This document shows, piece after piece, positions 6,798 to 14,476 of a stretch of DNA of 64,000 bases (position 1 is its first letter; every line of letters begins with the position of its first letter). Made by a program: the position numbers and the translations under genes. The notes beneath the pieces are model-generated. The model did no database searches, was not told the DNA's origin, and was given only the letters and a program-made list of their open reading frames with translations. Origin of the DNA: Sulfuriferula plumbiphila (GTDB lineage: Bacteria; Pseudomonadota; Gammaproteobacteria; Burkholderiales; Sulfuriferulaceae); the NCBI RefSeq assembly GCF_009938015.1, contig NZ_AP021884.1:1103501-1167500 (forward strand). Reading direction: 5' to 3'.

Positions 6798-7877
6798 ATG
6801 GATCGAAACATCGTCTTCCCGCGTTCGATCCGCTACCTGATCGCGGTGGCGGAACACCACAGCTTTACGCGCGCGGCGGAAGTGCTGTATGTCTCGCAGC
6901 CGACGCTGTCGCAGCAAATCAAGCAACTGGAGGACTTGCTGGACGTGCAGTTGCTGGACCGGTCCGGGCGGTCCGTGCGGCTGACCGCTGCCGGCGAAGT
7001 CTATCTGCACCATGCCCGCCGCGCCTTGGGGGAAATGGACGCAGGAAGGCGGGCCATCCATGAGTTGCAGGATATGAGCCGCGGTTCGCTCCGCCTGGGG
7101 ATGACGCCGATTACCGATTATCTCGCCATCCCGTTACTGGACCGCTTCAACGCCCGCTATCCCGGCATCACCTTGAGCACGCTGGAAATGCCCCAGAATG
7201 ACATTGAGGCTGCCCTGGCCGAAGACCGTGTTGACATCGGTATTGCATTTAGCAGCACCCCCTCAACCGAGGAGCGTTCGGACGAAATCGAAAACCACAT
7301 CCTGTTCATCGAAACGCTCACCCTCGCCGTCGGCAAGGATCATCCCCTTGCCGGACAGCAGGGTCCGCTGAGCGGGCATGCGTTGGAGCAGAACCCGCTG
7401 GTGCTGCTCAATGCCGATTATGCGCTGCGACGCCACATTGACCTGTATTGCCTTGAACACAGCCTCACACCGCCCATCGCGATCGAGGCCACCTCGCTCA
7501 GCGTGATTATAGAAATCGTCCGTCTCGGCCGGCTCGCCACCATACTTCCCAACATCATTGCCTGCGCGCAGCACGGGCTTCATTCGATTACCCTGCTGCC
7601 AGAACTGCCCCGCCACACGATCAGCCTGATCTGCCGCAAAGGTGCGTATAAGAGTCCTGCCTGCCAGGCCTTTGGGGAATTGGCAGCGGAATGGTCCGCT
7701 GTCAGATGTCAGGTGAAGCCCGGTCACAGGTTCAGGCCGTGCCCCCTGTCCGATGCGTGTGTGCATGGCGAATTCAAGTCAGCCTTCAATGACGCCTTCG
7801 ACGAGACGCCGCCGGTTGCATCCGATGCCGGAACAGAGGCCCCGGCAGCATTCTGGGACGAATCCTTCGACGACTGA
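6798..7877 (+). CDS. cynR: LysR-family transcriptional regulator, CynR-like
   Basis: N-terminal winged HTH (FTRAAEVLYVSQPTLSQQIK, about residues 23-42), linker helix, then a periplasmic-binding-like effector domain (GSLRLGMTP at ~96). The sequence follows E. coli CynR closely in the HTH, in AGEVYLHHARRAL and in the co-inducer region, so cyanate or thiocyanate is the likely effector. ATG at 6798 was chosen; an in-frame TTG at 6792 also exists. It is 359 residues, about 60 longer than CynR, with a Pro/Asp/Glu-rich tail after about residue 300 that has no counterpart I know. The insertion sequence separates it from its presumed target cynS. Confidence 0.85.
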   Translation: MDRNIVFPRSIRYLIAVAEHHSFTRAAEVLYVSQPTLSQQIKQLEDLLDVQLLDRSGRSVRLTAAGEVYLHHARRALGEMDAGRRAIHELQDMSRGSLRLGMTPITDYLAIPLLDRFNARYPGITLSTLEMPQNDIEAALAEDRVDIGIAFSSTPSTEERSDEIENHILFIETLTLAVGKDHPLAGQQGPLSGHALEQNPLVLLNADYALRRHIDLYCLEHSLTPPIAIEATSLSVIIEIVRLGRLATILPNIIACAQHGLHSITLLPELPRHTISLICRKGAYKSPACQAFGELAAEWSAVRCQVKPGHRFRPCPLSDACVHGEFKSAFNDAFDETPPVASDAGTEAPAAFWDESFDD

Positions 7878-7931
7878 GTTGCGGGCCTGGAGCCACCCGG
7901 CAAAACCGCGGTGTGACGCCCGTGCGGTCAG

Positions 7932-8109
7932 TCAGGGCCGCTTCCAGTAGCCCATGCCTGAGTAACCGGAGCGCCTCGGCGGCTGAATCCATCGCCTCTT
8001 GGTGCTTGGAGACATCGCGCCCGCAGAGATCCTCGATCAGGCGCACGGCGAGTGGGCCATGTTCATCCCCATCCAGCTCGACATGACGATGAAGATAGCG
8101 ATGCAGCAC
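7932..8109 (-). pseudogene. C-terminal fragment of a DUF3050 (heme-oxygenase-like) protein
   Basis: HRYLHRHVELDGDEHGPLA followed by VRLIEDLCG and an Ala/Leu-rich helix resembles the conserved C-terminal His-rich helices of DUF3050 proteins. Only about 59 residues match; the preceding ~190 residues expected for the family are missing, and the phzF-like stop codon lies 12 bp upstream. The downstream reading frame continues to 7786 without homology. A dead remnant left by a deletion. Confidence 0.5.
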
Positions 8110-8121
8110 GGGCTCTCTGGT

Positions 8122-9006
8122 TCACATCAGCTCTCCCCGCACCGTTGGAATGACATAACCGCCCACGCTCACTTCACGAGACCCATCGACCATTCGTGCG
8201 CGCAGCATGACCAACGACGGCCGACGAATCTCATAGCCTTGCTCGATCCGCACGGAGAGAAGGGGCCCGGGGAAGAATCGATGCTCCAAGAGGTAAGCGC
8301 CGAGGAACGCCGCGCCATTTCCCGTGGCCGGGTCTTCGCGCACGCCATGCGCCTCGAAGAAGAACCTCGCGCACAGGTTGTTCTGGGGGTGATGCGTCTG
8401 GCGGCAGAAGAGGTAGACGAGGGGCGGAAAACCTTCGGCCCCCAGAGTGGCGAACGCGTCGAGGTCAAGCTTGCTGCGTCGTAGCGCGTCGAGGCTGCGC
8501 AGCGGGACGATCATGGCCGAGGTGCCGGCAGAAATCTGTTGGACGGGGAAACTGGCCTCAATGTCCTCTGGCGATACTCCAAGTGCCGCTGCGATCGGTT
8601 CACGATCGCACGTCATCCCGAGCGACACCGGCGGCGCGAGAAACCACGCCACCTCTCCTCCTTCAGAGGAAACCTCGAAGCTGACAGGGACCTGCCCCAC
8701 CGCGAGATTCAGCCGCACCGGCCCGGAAGCCTCAGACGCAATGTGATGGCGGAGGACCCACGCGGTGCCGAGGATCGGATGCCCAGCAAAGGCAATCTCC
8801 CGTGCCGGCGTAAAAATCCTTACACGATACCCACCATCATCCTCGGGCTCAGGCGTCACAAATGTCGTTTCCGAGTAATTCGTCTCCGCCGCGAGCTGTT
8901 GCATCGTTTCGTCGGACAATGCTTCCGCGCCGACCACAACCGCCAGCTGATTCCCCGAGTAGGATCGCTCTGCAAATACATCAACTATGTAGAAACGGTG
9001 TGTCAT
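8122..9006 (-). CDS. PhzF-family isomerase/epimerase-like protein
   Basis: About 294 residues with the full PhzF/diaminopimelate-epimerase-like double fold: FYIVDVFAERSYSGNQLAVV at the N-terminus, the catalytic Glu in ETNYSETTFV, AFAGHPILGTAWVL in the first half, and DPATGNGAAFLGAYL plus IEQGYEIRRPS in the second. The reaction of non-phenazine PhzF homologues is generally unknown; no phenazine genes are nearby. The start at 9006 (MTHRFY) matches the family N-terminus; an upstream ATG at 9042 has a better ribosome site (GAGGAAG) and may be used instead. It seems intact although both neighbours are broken. Confidence 0.85.
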   Translation of the reverse strand: MTHRFYIVDVFAERSYSGNQLAVVVGAEALSDETMQQLAAETNYSETTFVTPEPEDDGGYRVRIFTPAREIAFAGHPILGTAWVLRHHIASEASGPVRLNLAVGQVPVSFEVSSEGGEVAWFLAPPVSLGMTCDREPIAAALGVSPEDIEASFPVQQISAGTSAMIVPLRSLDALRRSKLDLDAFATLGAEGFPPLVYLFCRQTHHPQNNLCARFFFEAHGVREDPATGNGAAFLGAYLLEHRFFPGPLLSVRIEQGYEIRRPSLVMLRARMVDGSREVSVGGYVIPTVRGELM

Positions 9007-9129
9007 GGTCTCGCATGTCCCGTGGCCGTCTAACGAATGCATGGACTTCCTCGTCCCAGACGGCACCACATGTGCCGGATTGAAGAGAGCAGTACTGTTC
9101 AATCGAAAGAGGAGGAGAGTCCGTCATAT

Positions 9130-9252
9130 ATTACTGGTGTAGGAATCGACTTGGTCAAGAACGTATTCAGTGTGCACAGCGTGGATGCCCATGGCAAGCT
9201 TGCGCTGAAAAAGACCCTGTCGCGCGGCAAACGCTCGAATGCTTTGCCAAAA
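9130..9252 (+). pseudogene. IS110-family transposase N-terminal remnant
   Basis: GVGIDLVKNVFSVHSVDAHG, then KLALKKTLSRG, is the start of the DEDD RuvC-like domain of IS110 transposases. Homology ends after about 40 codons and the frame stops at 9318; the rest of the ~330-residue protein is missing. Confidence 0.65.
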
Positions 9253-9531
9253 TCCGGCACAAATGATTTTTCGCCCCGGCACAAGGGGTCGGAAAGAGGT
9301 ATTCTGCGGATTCAGTAGGGCATCGCCATGGAGGCAGCGAAGATGGCGATAAAGGTCCGGTGTCTGAGGAAGCGGGGCTTCAGATGGAGAAAAGGCAGCC
9401 GCCTCATGAAAATGGCGACCGCAGGCATCGACAGGACAAAGGACTTTCCAACACCTGGCATGGCGACATTCTTTTCGGCCCTGCCATGCGCTTTACGGTA
9501 TAGGGCCCATGCCTAAGGTTGCCGGGACAAA
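9253..9531. other. Spacer, no recognised gene
   Basis: About 280 bp between the IS110 scrap and the SDR gene. Short frames are present on both strands, including a Phe/Arg-rich one on the minus strand ending near 9318, but none resembles a known family. Probably decayed mobile DNA. Confidence 0.35.
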
Positions 9532-10266
<735 letters not shown>

Positions 10267-10376
10267 CGTTCATTCTCCCGTATCCGTTGCGTTGGCCGGC
10301 GTTGCTATTGCCCAGCCAACTTCTGTCAATGCCGCGCGCGGCCTGCAGATATCCCTTGGAAATCATGCCGGTGACT

Positions 10377-10509
10377 AATGACGCCACGGAGGAGACGATT
10401 CTACAGGCGTCGGCTGCGTCAGGCCAGCTCGGTCGAAGTCGGTGCGCTTGATCTTCACATCGCTCCAGGTGGGTTTCGTCTTTGGGCGTTTTGGTCGATT
10501 ATTTGACAT
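10377..10509 (-). pseudogene. Truncated hypothetical (TWSDVK family N-terminus)
   Basis: MSNNRPKRPKTKPTWSDVK then DFDRAGL resembles the N-terminus of a conserved, functionally unknown family in which the same words are followed by a long helical domain. Here the homology stops after about 32 residues and the frame ends within 12 more. An AAGGGG ribosome site remains. Low-confidence family call. Confidence 0.35.
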
Positions 10510-10827
10510 TGCTGTCCCCTTCGTTCCAGTCCCCGATACGTCGGAGACCGTGGAGTGGATCTCGATGTCGAAGAACGGCTTGAACAGAGCGGGTGACATT
10601 GTCGTGGGTCAAAGGTCCAGGTCAGTCAGCCATTCGCCCCTATCTTCCTCGAAGAACCAGCGCCAGCGCTTCAATACCCATTTTCAGCCTGCGGGTTGTC
10701 ATCGCTCCCGGGAATCAGGTAGATGTTGTTGTCCTCTCTCATCGGTCCGCGGTAAGCGGCCGGCCCATTCACCTGTAATCCATCCCTGCACTCGTGCGAT
10801 CCTGATGCCTTTTCAAAGGCACACCTC
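10510..10827. other. 318-bp spacer, nothing recognised
   Basis: No frame with family resemblance on either strand, no RNA gene and no long hairpin. It sits between two gene remnants and is probably decayed sequence. Confidence 0.4.
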
Positions 10828-10941
10828 ATGGCGACACGGCAAGGGCGGGAATTTTGGCAAAGGTACCTTGATGCCTGGCGGCAAAGCGATCTGACACAGC
10901 TCGCGTACTGCGCGAGCCTGGGATGGGCATCAAGCCCGTAA
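10828..10941 (+). pseudogene. IS66-type accessory (TnpA-like) remnant
   Basis: 37 codons beginning MATRQGREFWQRYLDAWRQS, followed by LTQLAYCASLG, the opening of the small accessory protein of IS66-family elements (compare the family pattern of AW..SGLTQ.EYC..HGL). It stops at TAA; no IS66 tnpB or tnpC follows. An insertion-sequence scrap. Confidence 0.5.
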
Positions 10942-11130
10942 GGCAGCCCAAGTTCCTTCGGCGCGATCGGAACCTTGAGACTGATTGTTCGGAGTGGCGT
11001 AGGCCTGGACGTGCAGCGTGGTTGGTGCGTTGGGGGGCAGGAGATCCGGTCCAGGGAAGTTTTGAAGGCTGCGCGGCGATGACGGCAGATAGGCGGTGAC
11101 GATATAATTCATTCCAAGGAGGAATACCCA

Positions 11131-12066
11131 TTGGATCGATTTGCCTCGATGGAAACCTTTGTCAGCGTGGTCGATGCCGGCTCGTTCTCCGCTGCCGCGC
11201 GTCGGCTCGGCGTAGGGCAGCCGGCGGTGTCCAAGTCGATCGCCCATCTGGAAGACAAGCTTGGCGTGCGCCTGCTATTGCGCTCGACGCGAGGCCTGAC
11301 GCCTACCGAAGCAGGCCACAGCTTCTACAAGCATGCGCGGCGCGCGATCGAGGAAGCGGACGAGGCCGAGCTAGCGGCGCGCGGCGCGGGGACCGGCCTA
11401 TCTGGTCGCCTGCGCATCTGCGCGGCAGTGACCTTCGCGCGACTGCACATCCTGCCGAAGCTGAAGTCCTTTCTGGTCGAACACCCGGAACTGAACATCG
11501 ACGTGGTCCTGGACGACCGCAATATCGATCTGCTCGAGGAAGGCATCGACATTGCCTTGCGCATGGGCACCTTGGGTGACTCGGGCATGACCGCGCGCGG
11601 GATCGCTCGGTCACAGCGTCTGGTGCTGGGGACGCCCGCGTATTTCGCCGCTGCCGGCGAGCCACAGGTGCCCGCCGATCTGGTCGCGCACCAGGCCATC
11701 ATTTACGACCAGCGCGGCGGCGGTGGCGCCTGGGCCTTCCGACGTGGCACGTCAGAGGTATCCGTGTCGGTTTCCGGGCGGGTCCAGGTGACGGCCGCGG
11801 AAGGCGTGCGTGCGGCGGTGCTCGCCGATATGGGCGTGGCCATCGCCTCAGAATGGATGTTCGCGCCGGAACTGGCCAGTGGTGCGGTCAAGCCCGTGCT
11901 CGTCGACTGGTCGTTGCCGCCGATGGACCTGTGGGCGATTTATCCCACCGGACGCATGGCCAGCGCCAAGGCGCGCGCTTTCGTGGCCTTCGTCGAAGCC
12001 GCGCTGGCTGCCTCCGGGGAGCGCGCTTCCGAGGTGGTGTCGTCCCACAAGCCGAGGTCGGCATAA
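11131..12066 (+). CDS. LysR-family transcriptional regulator with chimeric C-terminus
   Basis: 311 residues starting at TTG 11131, directly after AAGGAGGAATACCCA, a strong ribosome site that decides the start. HTH GSFSAAARRLGVGQPAVSKS at residues ~16-35, followed by LEDKLGVRLLLRSTRGLTPTEAG, puts it in the DsdC/PgrR-like group that often controls oxidoreductase genes. The effector domain is complete through PPMDLWAIYPTGRMASAKARA. The last ~10 residues (VVSSHKPRSA) are the antisense of the oxidoreductase fragment on the other strand, so a deletion removed the native 3' end and its intergenic region. Possibly still functional. Confidence 0.85.
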   Translation: MDRFASMETFVSVVDAGSFSAAARRLGVGQPAVSKSIAHLEDKLGVRLLLRSTRGLTPTEAGHSFYKHARRAIEEADEAELAARGAGTGLSGRLRICAAVTFARLHILPKLKSFLVEHPELNIDVVLDDRNIDLLEEGIDIALRMGTLGDSGMTARGIARSQRLVLGTPAYFAAAGEPQVPADLVAHQAIIYDQRGGGGAWAFRRGTSEVSVSVSGRVQVTAAEGVRAAVLADMGVAIASEWMFAPELASGAVKPVLVDWSLPPMDLWAIYPTGRMASAKARAFVAFVEAALAASGERASEVVSSHKPRSA

Positions 12067-12266
12067 GTGATCCTGCCGCGCGCTTCGACCGCGGTGGCTT
12101 CGAGGATCATCAATCCGGCACCGGACTGCGCCAGGTTGCCCAGATGCACCAGGTGCCAGTCGGTGGCCCGGCCGTTGTCGGCCGAGTACTGGCACATCGG
12201 AGCAACGATGATGCGCTTGTCCAGATGCAAGGGACCGAGATTCAGGGGCGAGAACAGTCGGCTCAC
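12039..12266 (-). pseudogene. N-terminal fragment of an old-yellow-enzyme family oxidoreductase
   Basis: 76 codons: FSPLNLGPLHLDKRIIVAPM, CQYSADNG, DWHLVHLGNLA, and ILEATAVEARGRITYADLGLW are the FMN-binding first strands of NADH:flavin oxidoreductase/OYE proteins (NamA/XenA-like). After LGLWDD the reading passes into the antisense of the LysR gene. About 280 residues, including the catalytic His/Asn region, are gone. Confidence 0.8.
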
Positions 12267-12360
12267 GGGAAACTCCTTGGCGAGGTCAATTCAGTGAAGT
12301 CCCTGAGGGGACATTTCCAATACACCATGGCGAATGGAACGATGGGCTTTCTGCCGGGCA

Positions 12361-13083
12361 TCAGAATGCCGCCGCCTTGCCAATCGACGCGCCTCCGTCG
12401 ACGAACAGAGTCTGACCTGTAATGAAGCTGGCATCGTCCGACAGCAGAAAGGCGATGGCCGCGGCGATCTCGTCGGGCTGACCAAAGCGGCGCATCGGCA
12501 CCGCCGACAGATAGCGCTGCTCGCCGGGACTCCCAGGCGGATTGTTGGCGCGAAACAGTTCGGTTTCAGTTGGGCCGGGCGCGATCGCGTTGACGGTGAT
12601 GCCGGTACTGGCCAGTTCGAGTGCCCATGAGCGCGAAAAGCTGACCAGGGCTGCCTTGGCCGCTGCATAGGCAGTGCGTTCGGTAATACCCAGGATCGTC
12701 AGACTGGAAATATTGACGATGCGGCCCCAGCCCTGCTCGCGCATATGCGGCAGCAGGGCTTGCGTCGCCTGCACGGTCGGATGCAGATTGAGCGCCAGCA
12801 CCGCATCAAGATCGTCGACCTTGATCTCGCCGAGCTTCTGTGGGCGTACCAGGCCGACATTGTTGACGAGGCCGTCGAAGGCATGGCGCGCGGCGAGCGA
12901 CCGCAGCACGGCATCGGTAGCGGCGCTGTCGCCAAGGTCGACAGGGACCAGTTCGCCGGGGAAACTGTCGTCGGCATGGCGGGCCAGGCCGACAACGCGG
13001 TGACCGTTCTTTGCCAAGCGTTCAGCCAGCGCTCGCCCGATGCCTTTGCTGGCGCCGGTAATCAGATAAGTATGTGCAGACAT
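12361..13083 (-). CDS. Short-chain dehydrogenase/reductase (3-oxoacyl-ACP reductase-like)
   Basis: 240 residues: TYLITGASKGIGRALAERL nucleotide site, NNVG in place of NNAG, catalytic IVNISS and YAAAK, PGPTETE, and the typical C-terminal SDDASFITGQTLFVDGG. The last motif is that of FabG-like SDRs. GGAGCGAAT precedes ATG at 13083. It lies downstream of the broken peroxiredoxin on the same strand, and its start is within the residual peroxiredoxin frame. Substrate unknown; likely part of a stress- or quinone-related gene set with the neighbouring fragments. Confidence 0.87.
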   Translation of the reverse strand: MSAHTYLITGASKGIGRALAERLAKNGHRVVGLARHADDSFPGELVPVDLGDSAATDAVLRSLAARHAFDGLVNNVGLVRPQKLGEIKVDDLDAVLALNLHPTVQATQALLPHMREQGWGRIVNISSLTILGITERTAYAAAKAALVSFSRSWALELASTGITVNAIAPGPTETELFRANNPPGSPGEQRYLSAVPMRRFGQPDEIAAAIAFLLSDDASFITGQTLFVDGGASIGKAAAF

Positions 13084-13119
13084 ATTCGCTCCAGCATGAG
13101 TTGATCAGGAAACCTTGGC

Positions 13120-13544
13120 CATCGGCCGGCACCGGAGCACCGGCAGAAGGTCTCCGGTACAGCTCGACCAGATAGTCGGGCAGCGCGAAGCGCAGGCCGA
13201 ATGCTGCCGCAGCTTTGTTGTGCGCGTCGCTTAGGACCGGAAAGCTCAATTGGTTGGTGCGCACCGATTTGCGGCTGTTGGCGGCGGTTTGTGGCGAGAT
13301 CGCCGCCAGACTTGCGCCGGCGGCACGGAAAGCCGGCCGCGCCGCTTCCACGGCCTGCAATTCCAGATTGCCGTAGCGGCGCCACACGCCGCGGTAGAAA
13401 CTGAGCACCAGTGGCCCCCTCGCAAGCAGGGCGGTCGAAGACATCGGCTTGCCATCCGGATCGTTCAGGGTGAAAACGGGCACCTTGTCGCCCGCTTTCA
13501 ACGCACGCTCGGCTTGCCTCGAAGCGATCAACTTGCAGTGACAT
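13120..13544 (-). pseudogene. AhpC/TSA-family peroxiredoxin, inactivated
   Basis: Opens with MSLQ at 13544, shifts frame after an apparent internal deletion, then continues QAERALKAGDKVPVFTL and LVLSFYRGVW. In intact relatives the next residues are CPYC, with the peroxidatic Cys; here they are RRYG, so catalysis is lost. SLAAISPQTAANSRKS and LSFPVLSD follow normally, but after ALPDYLVELYRR the ~40-residue C-terminal region is missing and the frame runs into the SDR gene. Confidence 0.75.
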
Positions 13545-13663
13545 GATGGTCTCTCCATGAGGATGGTTAGGCGCTCGGTGAACCGCGCACACGTGCCATA
13601 CGGGGATCAGGCCGCCTTGGTGGCGGGTTTGCTCCATTCGTTGCCCTTTATGAAGGGATCGAG

Positions 13664-13912
13664 TTAGGTGTGGGTGAGGCGGCAGTTGTTTTCGAAATTG
13701 GAGGTGAGGTAGACCACTTGCTGTTCGTGCGGTGTCAGTGTGGTCTTGGAGAACATATCCCAGAGGGCCGTATAGCCGGCGAGAAGCTCCGGCGATTCGG
13801 CCATGTTGGCCTGCAGGTTGAGGACCAAGCCAAATGCCTTCTTGACGGCTTCCAGCGTGTGCTTGGACGCCTCGGGCGCGGTTTCGACGGTAGGGGTAGT
13901 GAAACGAGTCAT
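13664..13912 (-). pseudogene. Truncated carboxymuconolactone decarboxylase / AhpD-like protein
   Basis: 82 residues from ATG 13912 (AGGAG ribosome site). Sequence fits the CMD family: TPETAPEASK-like opening, VKKAFGLVLNLQANMAESP, then LTPHEQQVVYLTSNFENNC. In the family the next residues form the redox-active CxxC followed by AH; here only one Cys remains before RLTHT and stop. About half the protein is gone. Confidence 0.7.
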
Positions 13913-14230
13913 GAGCGAGCTCCTGGTGGTGGATACGGGTGGCGTCAGATAGAGCACATGTTCGTGGATCTTGGCGAGCCGCAGAAGCCCGATGCGGGGC
14001 ATAGCCATCATTCCTTCGCGGAATACAGGCATGTCACGCGGCACGCCAAGCTCTTGGTGCGCGCCAATTTGCGGTCCGGGGCACCCGATAGGCCATCGAA
14101 TGCTCATGCGGAATGAGTGCCATACAGCGCAGCGGTCTGCGAGGTCTTGGTCGCAGCGTTTAAGGTTTCCCCGACACCACTGGCCCGGATTTTTGAACGT
14201 AACCCCGGCGTAACCCCGCGCTATAAATGA
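13913..14230. other. Spacer between gene graveyard and tRNA-Thr
   Basis: About 320 bp. Both strands have only short frames without resemblance. No integrase gene, and no second copy of the tRNA 3' end that would mark an attachment-site duplication, could be seen here. Confidence 0.4.
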
Positions 14231-14256
14231 AAACGGCTCCCATCTCTGGAAGCCGC
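14231..14256 (-). terminator. Rho-independent terminator of tRNA-Thr
   Basis: On the minus strand CGGCTTCC, a short loop, GGGAGCCG, then TTTTC, about 10 bp after the tRNA 3' end. Confidence 0.7.
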
Positions 14257-14264
14257 TTGTTTGC

Positions 14265-14340
14265 TGGTGCCGATGACCGGAATCGAACTGGTGACCTTCG
14301 CATTACGAATGCGCTGCTCTACCAACTGAGCTACATCGGC
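14265..14340 (-). tRNA. tRNA-Thr, anticodon CGU
   Basis: 76 nt including encoded CCA. Acceptor stem GCCGATG/CATCGGC, D-arm GCTC-AGTTGGTA-GAGC, anticodon loop TTCGTAA giving CGU (reads ACG), T-arm with TTCGATT. Close to E. coli thrW. Its 3' end faces the degraded accessory region to the left; tRNA-Thr(CGU) genes are common integration sites. Confidence 0.96.
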
Positions 14341-14354
14341 GGCACAAGGCGGGG

Positions 14355-14383
14355 ATTATAGAGAACGGCCGGGTTTACGGCAA
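14355..14383 (-). promoter_or_regulatory. Sigma-70-type promoter of tRNA-Thr
   Basis: On the minus strand TTGCCG, exactly 17 bp, TATAAT; the -10 box ends 14 bp before the tRNA 5' end. Confidence 0.75.
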
Positions 14384-14476
14384 TCTTGTTGCATGGGAAT
14401 GCGCGGAATCGATTCCATGGTTGAACTGTGCCGGCAACCCGGGGGATAATCGCGCCTTTCGCCTATAGATAAATCC

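Noticed and set aside
9253-9531. Minus-strand frame with hydrophobic Phe/Arg stretches
   Set aside because: Short, no start with a ribosome site and no resemblance to a known family.
13913-14264. Integrase or attachment-site repeat next to tRNA-Thr
   Set aside because: No integrase motif and no second copy of the tRNA 3' end could be seen in the window.
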